Source of the DNA: Cryobacterium sp.
GTDB taxonomy: Bacteria; Actinomycetota; Actinomycetes; Actinomycetales; Microbacteriaceae
Assembly (NCBI GenBank): GCA_019638975.1
Contig: JAHBST010000004.1
Location: 1-57,239 of the forward strand
DNA length: 57,239 bases
Reading direction: 5' to 3'
Part shown: positions 43,001-53,186 of the stretch, one piece after another
How positions within the stretch are numbered: the stretch's first letter is position 1
Layout: each line of letters opens with the position of its first letter
Notes under the pieces: model-generated
Told to the model about the DNA's origin: nothing
What the model saw: only the letters and a program-made list of their open reading frames with translations
The model's database searches: none
Program-made: the position numbers and the translations under genes

Positions 43001-46000
43001 ATGAGATCGCGATCGTCGCGCATGTCCGGACGTCACGCCGCCGATGGGCGACCGCGCCCGAAGCCGTTTCGCGCGATCGTCTCGGCGGGTACGGCCCTTC
43101 TTGTCGCGGCGTCGACCCTCATCCCCGCGACCGCGGCTTTCGCGTTCGAGCCTGCGGCCGTCCGCAATGTGAAGTCTGCCGACGCGACTCTGGTTCACGA
43201 GGGCGACACCTTCAACTGGAAGATCGAAGTCGGTTGCTCCGTTTTGACCGACGAGTGCGTGAACGCCGTGTTGACGGACGTCGTTCCGCCGGAGTTCATC
43301 CTTCCGGTCCCGGGCGACATCCTCCTCACTCCGGCTCTCACGGATGCCGAGAGAACTATTACGATCAGCGGGCAAACGGTCACGGTTGCCTTCCACCAGA
43401 ACCTCACGACTCCCGCCGGTCAAAAGGGGTTGACGAACGGCACGGTCACGGTCACGATCCCGGTTACCGTGCGTTCTGACCTCGACTACACGCCGACACC
43501 CCGGACGGTCGAGAACACATCGCAAATGGTGGCGGATAACGCTCCGCTGCGCGAGAGCACGGCATCCGTTCAGCTTGACGTGCCCCTCGAGCTCGCCACG
43601 CAGCCCACCAAATCATTTTCGCCGGCGACCAACATCGCGGTCGCGGGACTCGGCACCGAGTTGACGCTCGGCGGAACCAACACGTCGAACGCGGCCGTCT
43701 CCTCCCTGACGATCCAGGATCCGGTCAATCCGGCGGCGGCCGGGAACATCTTCCGCACGGCGCTCGAGCTTCAATCGCTCGACTCCGCCGTGTGGCCGTC
43801 CGGGGCGACATCCGCGGTGGTATCGCTCTGGGATGCTTCACTCGCCACGCCGGCGTGGGTGGACGCGCCGTCGGTCAACGCGACGGATCCACTCGTTCTT
43901 CCGCCGGGAGTCGACCCGGCGAACGCGGGCGGCATCCGCGTCGTCTTCTCGTCCGGCGCAACAGCTGCCATCCCGCGTTCGGCGAACGCGAGCATGGTGC
44001 TCAGTCTCGAAAACCGCTCCGGGATCACGGTGGGTACCTACTCCAATGTCGCGCAATCGGTCGTCGCTCGTGACGCGCTGTCCGCGAACAAGACGGTGAC
44101 CGCGAACTACGTCGTCACGAACGCGACGAGCGATGTCTCGGCGGGAAAGTCGATCACGCCCGACCGGATGTCGACGGTGACGTTCGGCGCGAGCGACCTG
44201 ACGCATGGCACGGTTACCCTCACAGGTGGAAACTCGGGATCGATTCCTCTAGCCTCGCTCACGATTTCCGAGCCATCGAATCCGGCGCTGCTCGACGGGA
44301 CGAACACCCTTGCTCCCGCGCACACGGGCGGCGGGCTGATCTTCAGCGGATTCACGGGCGGAGTCTCCTGGCCCGCCGGCGCGACCGCCGCGAGCATCAC
44401 CTATTACTTTGCGAACGGATCGAGCTCTACTGTCTCGGCGACGGCGCCCGGCTTGCCTGCGCCCGGCTCAGCGCTCCGCGTCACAGGCTTTACTGTCACC
44501 TTCACGGGAAACATGGCACACGGAGTCACGGCGACCGTGCCGTTCACGATCGCATCGAATCCTCTTCAGGTGGCCCCGCAGTTCAGCGTTCTCTACACGA
44601 ATCAAGTGAAGGTCACGGGAACGGACGTCTACAGTCAGAGCGTCGGGCCCAAGTATGCGACAGACACCGTGACGGTGCTCGCCGACCAAATCAATCTGGA
44701 GACGTTCAAGACTCTGAACCGCTTGAGTCTGCGCGCGGCTGCCGGTCAGACGACGACGGCGACGCTGACCACGCACGTTCTCGACTACCCGGATTCCACG
44801 AGGCCGTTCGACCACATCGACATGGTCGACCCGTCGACCGAGACGGGATTGACCGACTGGTACACCTATTTCAACGCCTCACGACTCGTCGTCACGCCTG
44901 TGCCCGGCAACGCGACGCTGACTATTTCGTATCGTGACTCCGCCGGAACGTACACGGTGCTCACGGTGCTGGGCCCCGGCGTCCAGGATTACGACATTCC
45001 CACCGCTCTTCAGGGGAGCATTTACGGGCTCAAGCTCAGTTGGGACAGCACGACCGGATTCCAACCGAACCAAACGCTCGTCGCGAATGTCGAGTACGCC
45101 TTACGATCCACGTTGCGTGGCAGTGCGACGGCGCTACCAAACGCGGCCATCCAGTTGGAGAACTGCAGCGCATCGATGGGAACGAACGGCGTCGGCGGTT
45201 CGGCGATGACATCCAACACCGCGACATCCAACCCGTGCCCGGTCGTCAATCTTGTCCCCTACGACGACAGCGGATCCGGAGGAGCCGACCTTCTCGACAA
45301 GAAGTTCATCAGGACGAACAACACGAACAAACAAGGCGTCATGACCACGCGCAATAGCGAGCGAACTCGCGCTCGCTTGTCCTGGTCCACCGATTCCTAC
45401 ACGGGCGTGCAGAAAATGGTGATCTACGACGGCGCGGTCGACTCGTCCGGCAATCCGGATCCGGGCGCGTATTCCAAGGGAATGTACGACGCCTACGATC
45501 TCTACCAGATTCCGAAGATCAACTCGATCGACCCGCTCGCTCAATACGACAAAGTCGCTATCGAGTTCTACAGCCGGGCCAGCTCCACGTGGATTTCCAT
45601 CAGCGGATACTGCACGCTCGCCGCGCCGTGCGATGGCGGAAACGCCGCCACTCGCACGCTGAGCGCGGCGCAGCAAGCCGACTACCTCGCCGTGAGATTC
45701 ACGTTCACGGAAGGAACCCAGCGCCCCGGACTGAATCCGGCGCCGGGAAGCGGTGTGGCGGATTCCTCGGGACACAACCGGCTCATCGACCTCGTATACC
45801 AAATGCGGGATACGTTGCGCAGCGACGCGAATGCACCCGTAGTCGACGGATACCGGTACAACACGAACCTCACCGCTTCGGTTCCCGCGCACAGCGTCAT
45901 CCTGAACAACGCGTGGTCTCAAGCGACCCTCGCGGTGGGTGGACCGCTCACCGATCGCGCGTCCGACACTCTTCAATTGCAGGATCCGCCGCTCGCCGTC

Positions 46001-49000
46001 GCCGTGGCGAAAACCTGGGCGGGCGGGCCGATACCCATTCCCGACGCATCCGTAGCCGTTCAGCCGACCAGTCGGGTGACAATCACCGCCACGAACCAGA
46101 CGCCGGCGAAAGTGAACTCCCTCACGATCAGCGAACCGAACACGACGGTAGCGACGCCGAATGACTCGCCCTTCGAGGACTGGAACCTCGTGCGTTTCCA
46201 GTCGCTCACGCATCCGTCCGGTGCGACAGCGCTCTCGGTGACCGTCACGAGAACCGCGGGCGGGAACCTCACCGCATCCGGAACGCTCGCAGCAGTGACG
46301 GCTACCGTCCTTGCGTGGACGCCGTCGCAGCTCGCTGACTCGCTGGGCTTCACCTTCGTCTACACGGGCGCGATCAAGGCGACCAACGGCCAGTCCATTA
46401 CGGTCTTCGACTTGAGCCTGCGGGCATCCAAGCGCAGCGGCGGAGCGATCGTGGCAGGGACGGACTACAACTCGACCCAGGCTGTCGTCGCCGACCGTCG
46501 CTGGGACACCGCGAGCTTGGTGACGTCTCCCACGTTCGCCGACCTGACTCTCGCGGCCCGGAAAGGCGCGAACATCCTTCTCGTCGCCAGCACGATTTCG
46601 GTCACGACGTCGAAGTCGTTCGGCACGCCCACGGAAACCGAGCCGAACCGCAGCGTGTTCCCGCTCACTCTCGTCGCGACGCCCGGCGGCAGCGAACGAG
46701 TGCGCACGCTGACGATCACGGATGACCGTGCCACTTTCTGGAACGCCTTCGATTTCGCCGGCATGGCAGCGAACACGCCCGCGCTGCCCGTATTCAGTCC
46801 GACGACCGGGGCGAGCGCGACCGTGATTCAAGTGGAAGCGTGCGTCGGCGGAACCTGGACGGCACTTGCCGTCGCGGCAACGCCCGATAGCGGATGCCTC
46901 GATCGTGGCGGAAGTTGGGTCGGGGCCAACACGTGGAAGACGCAAGCGCAAGCGCAAGCCAACTTCCTGCCGGCGGGAGTTTCGGCCTCGCAAGTGGAAG
47001 GCATCCGACTCACGGTGAAGCGCCTCGACGACTCCCAGTGGGAGAACCCCCAGGCGCCTGTCATCAGCATTCCGCTTCTCATTCAGCGACGCGTCGACCT
47101 TCGCACGGGCGACCCGGTCCTGACCGACCTCACCGGTAACGCTCCCGCGCCGGGCGAAGCACTCCGCGGCACGACGACGAACTCGCTTCGCGCAGATGTG
47201 CTCGGGATCTGGGGAAAATCGGCCACGGCGACCAACTCGGCGACGTACCTCTTCTCGCACGCGACGACCGGTGTGAAGGTTCAGAAGAAGCCGGCCGGCG
47301 TGAAGGCGCCCGGTCGAACGTTTGATTACACCCTCTCGGTCACGAATACCGGTACCTGGCCGATCCTCAACCCCGTGATCACCGATTACCTGCCGAGCGA
47401 TGGGGTGGGCGCCGAGCTCATTTTCGATCCCGACAAGCCTCTCGTGTACAACTACGCGCTCACGGGCGCGGCACCCTCTCCCGCCAACGGCACAGCGCTT
47501 CCGACGGGCTCCTCCGGCCCCACCGTCGACGTCGATGCGGATGCCTACGGTCCGACGCAGATCACCTACACCTTCCCCGCCGGTTCGGTCCTCGAGGTCG
47601 GTCAGGTCTACGTGATCACGATCCCGATGATGTTCCGCCCGGGCCTCGTCAACGATACGAATGTGACGAACACGTTCGGCATCCGCGGCGACCGCCCCTT
47701 CGACAGCTGCACGGCTCCCGCCGGATTCACCGCGAGCTACAACGCGGCGACGGGCGAGTGTTCGACGGGAACCACGGTGCGACCGTCCGAGCAAGCGGCA
47801 TTGCGCGCGCTCATGACGGTGAAAGCAAACCTCGACGGGGACTTCCCGAACGATCAGGGCTTCATCGGCGGTTCCAACCCTGACTGCACGGCGGCCGAAG
47901 ACGCGGACGGATTCTCCCGACTCCCGTGCGTCCCGCTGACCCTTCCGGGCCAGAAGGAGACCTGGCGGCTTACGGCACAGAACACGGGAACGACGCAAAT
48001 GCCGCGCCTCGTGCTGTCGACGAGGCTGCCGGATGTGAGCGACCAGACGATTCTCGACGGATTCGTGCGGAACTCGAGGTGGGCCGCCGGATTCGCGGAT
48101 GAAGTGACGGCGAACCTCGGCATTCCCGGGGCGACGATGACCGTGTACTACACGACCGCCGCCGCACCGTGCAAAGCCGTACTGCAAAATCCTTCCAACG
48201 CGAATGCTTGCGGTTCAGATCCGACTACCGGCTGGGCGCCGTGGACGGCGGGCGCGCTCGCCGATCCGACCGTGGTGACGGGCCTCCAGTTCGTGATCGA
48301 TTTCGATTCGGCAAACCTGTTCAAGCCCGCCGACACGGTGACGATCGACATCGTGACGCGCACGGCCGCGCTGTCCGCGACTCCGGGCGCAGACACGACG
48401 GCGAACAACTCTCTGTCGGCATCCGCGATCACAAGAACCGGTGCGACCGACAGCCCCGTCACGGCGCTCGACTACTCCGTGGTCTCGGTGGCGCTCGCGA
48501 CCGGTGGCTTGCGCTTGCAGAAGACGATCACGGGACCGGGAGCGACGTTCATACCGAACGGACAGACATTCACGGGCAAGCTCGTGTGCACGTCTCTCAC
48601 GGAGACGATGCAACGCGACTACACCATGACCATCGACACGACAACGACCCCCGCGACGGTCCCCGTGCTGACTTTCACCGATCTCCCGGGCGGCGCTGAG
48701 TGCACGGTGACGGAAACCACGGATAGCGGCCAGTCAAGTTACACAGCGACGACGGTCACAATCGATCCTCTCGTGACCGACCCGAGCCTGTACCCGATGG
48801 TCACGCTCACGAATGACTACCAGCTCGCTGGCCTCACGGTGAAGAAGACCGTGACGACGACTGCGGCGGTCATTCCGACGGCCTACGCATTCACCGTGAG
48901 CTGCACGTTCCTCGGCGTCGACGTACCTCTCGCGGCGGGCGACGCATCCTTCACCCTCGACGACACCCAGTCCCGCACCATCACGGGGATTCCGGTCAAT

Positions 49001-50410
49001 TCGGACTGCATTGTCGCCGAAACCGACGCGAAGGGCGCGGACTCGACGATCATGTCCGCGGCGACCGATTCGACGCATGCCGGCTCGAGCGTCGTCGTCG
49101 ACAATACGGCCCGCACGGCGACCTTCACCCGCCTCAGCCCGAATGACGTGAGCGGCGTGACGAACACGGCGACCGCCAACAACCGCTTCGACGCTCCCGC
49201 GGCGCTCGTCATCACGAAACATCTGATGGGCGACGGATCGGCCCAGTTCGGTGCCGACAAGACGTTCACGGTCGATGTGTTGTGCACGTTCGGCGCGACG
49301 ACGCAATTCGACGGCTCGGTGACGCTCAACGCTGGGAATGCATGGCAAGCCGTGCTCGAGAACATCATCGCGGACTCCGAGTGCACGTTCACGGAAGGCG
49401 GTCTGCAAGGAGCGGATGCGGTGGTCATTACCCCGAACGACGGCATCGACTCGACCACCGGGACGGTGACCGTCCCGGGCCCGACGATTCCCGAGCCATC
49501 GCCGATCGTCAACATCGATGTCAACAACTGGTATCTCACGGGTTCACTCGAAGTGACGAAGACGTTCGCGGGAGATGCCGGGGCGATCGACAAGTTCGCC
49601 CGCAACCCTGTGCCGGAGGTCGAATTTGAGTTCAGCCTGAGCTGCACCCGGGAGGGGAAGGATGTGATCATTCCGGGCGGGGCGACCCGCACCGTGACGG
49701 CGGCGTCACCGATCGCCGACTACTCAGGGCTCGCATCCGGCGCGGACTGCACGCTTGCGGAGACTCGCGCCGGCGGCGCGGGCATGACGAGAGTCCTCGA
49801 TGAACACGGGGATGAAGTCGTTGGCGGCGCTTTCACCGTGAGCGTCGACCCCACGATCCTGTCGGCAACCGATCAGGCGCAGCCCGCGCTCTCAGTCGAG
49901 AACACCTACCGTTTCGCGGAAGTGTCGGCGACGAAGCTCGTCATCAATCCTGGCCCGGCGGGTTCGCGGTCGGCGGGACCGTTCGAGTTGACTCTCACGT
50001 GCACGCTCGATGGGAGGGACATCGCCGCGGTGGAGCCTGCCGCTCAGTCCATCAGCGCCAACGAGATCGTGACCTGGACCGAACTGGCCGAGGGCGCGGA
50101 TTGCTCGATCGCGGAAACCGTCACGGGTGGAGCAGAGCGCACGACGACGACCGTCGTGCAGGACGACGGCACTCAAGGCCCGGCCGTGGATGGCGCGACT
50201 GTCGCGCTGCTCCCGCTGCGCTGGACGGGAGACGTCGCACCGAACGCGATCACGTTCACGAACTCGTTCCGTCTTGCCTACACGGGCGCCGGCGTCGACC
50301 CGACGTCTCTCGTGATGCTTCCACTCGGATTGCTTCTGTTCGGCGGAATTCTCGTCGGCTTCGCGTCGTTCCGACGCAAGCGCAACGGGGCAGTAGCGTT
50401 CACCGAGTAG
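43001..50410 (+). CDS. Giant LAYTG-anchored surface protein with DUF11-like and five DUF5979-like repeats
   Basis: A 2,469-residue exported adhesin-like protein. A basic N-terminus and hydrophobic segment (AIVSAGTALLVAASTLIPAT) form a long signal peptide. Thr/Ala/Ser-rich beta domains follow, including a DUF11-like unit (FDYTLSVTNTGTWPILNPVI). The last ~650 residues are five tandem units opening LRLQKTITG, LTVKKTVTT, LVITKHLMG, LEVTKTFAG and VSATKLVIN, each with two cysteines (SCT/CxVAE type), as in DUF5979. The end is a sortase signal: LAYTG at 2425-2429, a hydrophobic helix and RRKRNG. It is the largest gene in the window. Intramolecular isopeptide bonds are possible but unproven. Confidence 0.88.
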   Translation: MRSRSSRMSGRHAADGRPRPKPFRAIVSAGTALLVAASTLIPATAAFAFEPAAVRNVKSADATLVHEGDTFNWKIEVGCSVLTDECVNAVLTDVVPPEFILPVPGDILLTPALTDAERTITISGQTVTVAFHQNLTTPAGQKGLTNGTVTVTIPVTVRSDLDYTPTPRTVENTSQMVADNAPLRESTASVQLDVPLELATQPTKSFSPATNIAVAGLGTELTLGGTNTSNAAVSSLTIQDPVNPAAAGNIFRTALELQSLDSAVWPSGATSAVVSLWDASLATPAWVDAPSVNATDPLVLPPGVDPANAGGIRVVFSSGATAAIPRSANASMVLSLENRSGITVGTYSNVAQSVVARDALSANKTVTANYVVTNATSDVSAGKSITPDRMSTVTFGASDLTHGTVTLTGGNSGSIPLASLTISEPSNPALLDGTNTLAPAHTGGGLIFSGFTGGVSWPAGATAASITYYFANGSSSTVSATAPGLPAPGSALRVTGFTVTFTGNMAHGVTATVPFTIASNPLQVAPQFSVLYTNQVKVTGTDVYSQSVGPKYATDTVTVLADQINLETFKTLNRLSLRAAAGQTTTATLTTHVLDYPDSTRPFDHIDMVDPSTETGLTDWYTYFNASRLVVTPVPGNATLTISYRDSAGTYTVLTVLGPGVQDYDIPTALQGSIYGLKLSWDSTTGFQPNQTLVANVEYALRSTLRGSATALPNAAIQLENCSASMGTNGVGGSAMTSNTATSNPCPVVNLVPYDDSGSGGADLLDKKFIRTNNTNKQGVMTTRNSERTRARLSWSTDSYTGVQKMVIYDGAVDSSGNPDPGAYSKGMYDAYDLYQIPKINSIDPLAQYDKVAIEFYSRASSTWISISGYCTLAAPCDGGNAATRTLSAAQQADYLAVRFTFTEGTQRPGLNPAPGSGVADSSGHNRLIDLVYQMRDTLRSDANAPVVDGYRYNTNLTASVPAHSVILNNAWSQATLAVGGPLTDRASDTLQLQDPPLAVAVAKTWAGGPIPIPDASVAVQPTSRVTITATNQTPAKVNSLTISEPNTTVATPNDSPFEDWNLVRFQSLTHPSGATALSVTVTRTAGGNLTASGTLAAVTATVLAWTPSQLADSLGFTFVYTGAIKATNGQSITVFDLSLRASKRSGGAIVAGTDYNSTQAVVADRRWDTASLVTSPTFADLTLAARKGANILLVASTISVTTSKSFGTPTETEPNRSVFPLTLVATPGGSERVRTLTITDDRATFWNAFDFAGMAANTPALPVFSPTTGASATVIQVEACVGGTWTALAVAATPDSGCLDRGGSWVGANTWKTQAQAQANFLPAGVSASQVEGIRLTVKRLDDSQWENPQAPVISIPLLIQRRVDLRTGDPVLTDLTGNAPAPGEALRGTTTNSLRADVLGIWGKSATATNSATYLFSHATTGVKVQKKPAGVKAPGRTFDYTLSVTNTGTWPILNPVITDYLPSDGVGAELIFDPDKPLVYNYALTGAAPSPANGTALPTGSSGPTVDVDADAYGPTQITYTFPAGSVLEVGQVYVITIPMMFRPGLVNDTNVTNTFGIRGDRPFDSCTAPAGFTASYNAATGECSTGTTVRPSEQAALRALMTVKANLDGDFPNDQGFIGGSNPDCTAAEDADGFSRLPCVPLTLPGQKETWRLTAQNTGTTQMPRLVLSTRLPDVSDQTILDGFVRNSRWAAGFADEVTANLGIPGATMTVYYTTAAAPCKAVLQNPSNANACGSDPTTGWAPWTAGALADPTVVTGLQFVIDFDSANLFKPADTVTIDIVTRTAALSATPGADTTANNSLSASAITRTGATDSPVTALDYSVVSVALATGGLRLQKTITGPGATFIPNGQTFTGKLVCTSLTETMQRDYTMTIDTTTTPATVPVLTFTDLPGGAECTVTETTDSGQSSYTATTVTIDPLVTDPSLYPMVTLTNDYQLAGLTVKKTVTTTAAVIPTAYAFTVSCTFLGVDVPLAAGDASFTLDDTQSRTITGIPVNSDCIVAETDAKGADSTIMSAATDSTHAGSSVVVDNTARTATFTRLSPNDVSGVTNTATANNRFDAPAALVITKHLMGDGSAQFGADKTFTVDVLCTFGATTQFDGSVTLNAGNAWQAVLENIIADSECTFTEGGLQGADAVVITPNDGIDSTTGTVTVPGPTIPEPSPIVNIDVNNWYLTGSLEVTKTFAGDAGAIDKFARNPVPEVEFEFSLSCTREGKDVIIPGGATRTVTAASPIADYSGLASGADCTLAETRAGGAGMTRVLDEHGDEVVGGAFTVSVDPTILSATDQAQPALSVENTYRFAEVSATKLVINPGPAGSRSAGPFELTLTCTLDGRDIAAVEPAAQSISANEIVTWTELAEGADCSIAETVTGGAERTTTTVVQDDGTQGPAVDGATVALLPLRWTGDVAPNAITFTNSFRLAYTGAGVDPTSLVMLPLGLLLFGGILVGFASFRRKRNGAVAFTE

Positions 50411-50420
50411 CGTTGGCGGC

Positions 50421-51044
50421 ATGGATCATCCCGAGCTGACGACGCACGGGGTGGGTCCGTGGCGCGGGGAATTGCCGAGCGGCCCCGAGTACGACCCGGA
50501 GCTTCTCGAACACGGCGACACCCGCAACGTGATCGACCGTTACCGCTACTGGCGCATGGAAGCGATCGTCGCCGATCTCGACCTTCGGCGGCATCCGTTT
50601 CACGTGGCGATCGAGAACTGGCAGCACGACCTCAATATCGGTTCGATCGTGCGCAGCGCCAACGCTTTTGCCGCCGAGACCGTTCACATCATCGGGCGCC
50701 GGCGGTGGAACAAGCGCGGCGCGATGGTGACCGATCGCTATCAGCACGTGCTGCAGCATCCGGATGTCGCGACCTTCGCCGCGTGGGCGAAAGAGGCGAG
50801 CCTGCCCGTCATCGGCATCGACAACGTGCCGGGGAGCGTCATCATCGAGACGTTCCCGTTCCCAGAACGATGCGTGCTTCTGTTCGGCCAGGAGGGCCCG
50901 GGGCTCTCCGCCGAGGCGCTCGCCGCGTGCGAGGCGATCGTCGAAATCAGCCAGTTCGGTTCCACGCGGTCCATCAACGCCTCGGCGGCCGCCGCCGTCG
51001 CGATGCACGCGTGGATTATGCAACACGTGGGATTCCGTCAGTAG
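50421..51044 (+). CDS. SpoU/TrmH-family RNA 2'-O-methyltransferase
   Basis: A 207-residue SPOUT methyltransferase with the three knot motifs: [20 protein letters not shown] (motif 1), [16 protein letters not shown] (motif 2) and [20 protein letters not shown] (motif 3). A tRNA or rRNA ribose is the likely target; the specific nucleotide cannot be read. It starts only 10 bases after the giant surface gene, with no hairpin between, and precedes purA. Confidence 0.92.
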   Translation: MDHPELTTHGVGPWRGELPSGPEYDPELLEHGDTRNVIDRYRYWRMEAIVADLDLRRHPFHVAIENWQHDLNIGSIVRSANAFAAETVHIIGRRRWNKRGAMVTDRYQHVLQHPDVATFAAWAKEASLPVIGIDNVPGSVIIETFPFPERCVLLFGQEGPGLSAEALAACEAIVEISQFGSTRSINASAAAAVAMHAWIMQHVGFRQ

Positions 51045-51094
51045 CCGCCGATAGACTGGGGTGTAATCCCCACCAATCGAAAGGGATGTTTGCC

Positions 51095-52381
51095 ATGCCC
51101 GCCATCGTGCTGATCGGCGCCCAGTGGGGCGATGAAGGCAAAGGTAAAGCGACCGACTTGCTCGGCGATCGCATCGACTACGTCGTCAAGTTCAATGGTG
51201 GCAACAATGCGGGACACACCGTCGTCGTCGGATCGGAGAAGTACGCGCTGCACTTGCTCCCCTCGGGCATCCTCACAGACGGCGTCATACCGGTCATCGC
51301 GAACGGCGTCGTCATCGACCTCGCGGTGCTCTTCGAGGAGCTGGATGCGTTGAGCGCCCGCGGCGTTGACGTGTCGCGCCTCCGGGTGAGCGCGAACGCG
51401 CACCTCATCACGAGCTACCACCGCACTCTCGACAAGGTCACCGAACGTTTTCTCGGCAAGCGGCAGATCGGAACGACCGGGCGCGGCATCGGCCCTGCCT
51501 ACGCCGACAAGATCAATCGCGTGGGGATCCGCGTCCAGGACCTCTTCGACGAGAACATCCTGCGGCAAAAGGTCGAGGGCGCGCTCGACCAGAAGAATCA
51601 GATCCTCGCCAAAATCTACAATCGCCGCGCGATCACCGTCGACGAAGTCGTCGGCGAATTGCTCACGTACGCCGAGCGGTTGAAGCCCATGGTCGCCGAC
51701 ACTTCGCTCGAATTGAACACGGCTCTGGATGCCGGCAAGACGGTGCTCTTCGAGGGCGGCCAGGCGACGATGCTGGATGTCGACCACGGCACCTACCCTT
51801 TCGTCACGTCGTCGAGCGCGACGAGCGGCGGCGCGGCGACAGGTTCGGGCGTCGCGCCCAACCGTTTCGATCGCGTGATCGGCGTGATCAAGGCGTACAC
51901 GACACGCGTCGGCGCTGGACCGTTCCCCACCGAACTCTTCGACGAATGGGGTGAGTTCCTCACCGAGAAGGGTGCGGAGTTCGGTACGACGACGGGACGC
52001 AAGCGTCGAACGGGGTGGTACGACGCCCCGATCGCGCGCTACGCATCCCGCATCAACGGCATTACGGATTTCGTGCTGACCAAACTCGACGTTCTGACCG
52101 GCATCGAGAGCATCCCGGTGTGCGTCGCCTACGAAATCGACGGTGCGCGAGTGGACGAAATGCCGGTGTCGCAAACGGACTTCCACCACGCGACGCCGAT
52201 CTACGAGAACTTCCCCGGCTGGACGGAAGACATCACGGGAGTGCGCACCTTCGAGGACTTGCCGAAGAACGCCCGCGACTACGTGCTCGCGCTCGAAGCG
52301 ATGAGCGGGTCGCGAATGTCGGCGATCGGCGTCGGGCCGGGGCGCGACGCCATCGTGGTACGCCACGATCTCGTGGGCTAA
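51095..52381 (+). CDS. purA: Adenylosuccinate synthetase
   Basis: A 428-residue GTP-dependent enzyme joining IMP and aspartate in AMP synthesis. The P-loop [17 protein letters not shown] is at the start, with [33 protein letters not shown] and [10 protein letters not shown] (aspartate/IMP binding) in order. Its length is exactly that of the family. ATG 51095 has AAAGGG 9 bases upstream, whereas ATG 51086 would abut the Shine-Dalgarno. Confidence 0.97.
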   Translation: MPAIVLIGAQWGDEGKGKATDLLGDRIDYVVKFNGGNNAGHTVVVGSEKYALHLLPSGILTDGVIPVIANGVVIDLAVLFEELDALSARGVDVSRLRVSANAHLITSYHRTLDKVTERFLGKRQIGTTGRGIGPAYADKINRVGIRVQDLFDENILRQKVEGALDQKNQILAKIYNRRAITVDEVVGELLTYAERLKPMVADTSLELNTALDAGKTVLFEGGQATMLDVDHGTYPFVTSSSATSGGAATGSGVAPNRFDRVIGVIKAYTTRVGAGPFPTELFDEWGEFLTEKGAEFGTTTGRKRRTGWYDAPIARYASRINGITDFVLTKLDVLTGIESIPVCVAYEIDGARVDEMPVSQTDFHHATPIYENFPGWTEDITGVRTFEDLPKNARDYVLALEAMSGSRMSAIGVGPGRDAIVVRHDLVG

Positions 52382-52402
52382 GTTCGCGGCACGTCAACTC
52401 TT

Positions 52403-52418
52403 GCGGGACTGGGCCCGC
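52403..52418 (+). terminator. Possible hairpin terminator after purA
   Basis: GCGGG (52403-52407) and CCCGC (52414-52418) with a 6-base loop, 21 bases after the purA stop. It is short and has no U-tract. Confidence 0.4.
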
Positions 52419-52443
52419 GCGTGGCTCGATGACCGCGCTCCAT

Positions 52444-52540
52444 GTTCGCAACTCAGGCAAATTGTGCACCGGATGTTGCAACTTGCTGAAATAGCAGGCC
52501 TTGTGGCTGGCCGGCAGCACTTCCAGCCTGAATTGCGAAC
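52444..52540. repeat. 97-base element with 15-bp inverted ends between purA and a membrane gene
   Basis: GTTCGCAACTCAGGC (52444-52458) and GCCTGAATTGCGAAC (52526-52540) are complementary except for one position, which is a G:U pair only in the minus-strand RNA. Inside are further hairpins (GGCTGG/CCAGCC). It lies between two convergent genes and could be a structured terminator, a small RNA or a tiny miniature repeat element. Nothing coding was recognised in it. Confidence 0.55.
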
Positions 52541-52568
52541 GAGACAGACGCAGTAACGCGCGCGGCTT

Positions 52569-53174
52569 CTAAGAATTGAACCAGAGCACGCCAACCCAGA
52601 TCCCGAAGAGCGCGGAGAGCAGCCACAACGGAACAAGGACGACGTAGTCGGTCGCCGTCAGTGTCTCCGCCGACTCCTGGCCGGATGACCGACCGAATTG
52701 GAACGAGACGCTCCCCGCGGACGTGCCGTCGAGATGGCTCGTGCCCGCGATCGCGGCGAAGAGGTTGGATGGCCGGCGGAGCCAGGCGACGAGCGGTATC
52801 GCTCCCATGATGAAGAACATGCCGCCGAGTGCGAGGCCCGTGATCCCCATCGACTCCGGGTCGAGGCCGGACTCGACGAAGTTGATCGACAACCCGATGA
52901 ACAGGACCGGCCACGCGATCAGCAGAAGCGAGGCGCCGAGTCCGCGAGCGACGAGAAGGTAGATGGCGACCGCACCGAGTCCGAGATAGATGCTGATGGG
53001 AGTCATCCAGGCCGTGTTGCCGGGGCAATGGGTTTCAATCACGTAAGGTCCGCCTTCCGCGCAATACCCTCCGACGCCGATCACCGCTCGCATCGAGAGG
53101 AACAGAATGGTGAAGGCGAGAGTGAAGGCCGACCACGAAACAATCATTCCGAGGTAGCGAAGAATTAGCGGCAC
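52569..53174 (-). CDS. Multi-pass membrane protein of unknown function
   Basis: A 201-residue protein with five or more hydrophobic segments (SWSAFTLAFTILFLSMRAVI, WMTPISIYLGLGAVAIYLLV, LLLIAWPVLFIGLSINFV and others) and a polar loop GTSHLDGTSAGSVSFQFG. Two cysteines (YCAEGGPYVIETHCPG) lie in what may be an extracytoplasmic loop. GTG 53174 is supported by TAATCT 6 bases upstream; ATG 53147 is an alternative. No family was recognised. Confidence 0.7.
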   Translation of the reverse strand: MPLILRYLGMIVSWSAFTLAFTILFLSMRAVIGVGGYCAEGGPYVIETHCPGNTAWMTPISIYLGLGAVAIYLLVARGLGASLLLIAWPVLFIGLSINFVESGLDPESMGITGLALGGMFFIMGAIPLVAWLRRPSNLFAAIAGTSHLDGTSAGSVSFQFGRSSGQESAETLTATDYVVLVPLWLLSALFGIWVGVLWFNS

Positions 53175-53180
53175 AGACGA

Positions 53181-53186
53181 AGATTA
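53181..53186 (-). promoter_or_regulatory. -10 box of leaderless membrane-gene promoter
   Basis: TAATCT on the minus strand, 6 bases before GTG 53174. It overlaps the end of the upstream gene, whose stop is at 53184. Confidence 0.5.

Noticed and set aside
45134..48187. Long open frame on the minus strand (1,017 codons) inside the giant surface gene
   Set aside because: It is a shadow of a high-GC gene: Arg/Gly/Val/Glu-rich, without any domain or start signal, and fully antisense to a well-supported gene.
51086..51094. ATG 51086 as purA start
   Set aside because: It directly abuts the AAAGGG ribosome-binding site, whereas ATG 51095 has proper spacing and gives the family N-terminus [15 protein letters not shown].
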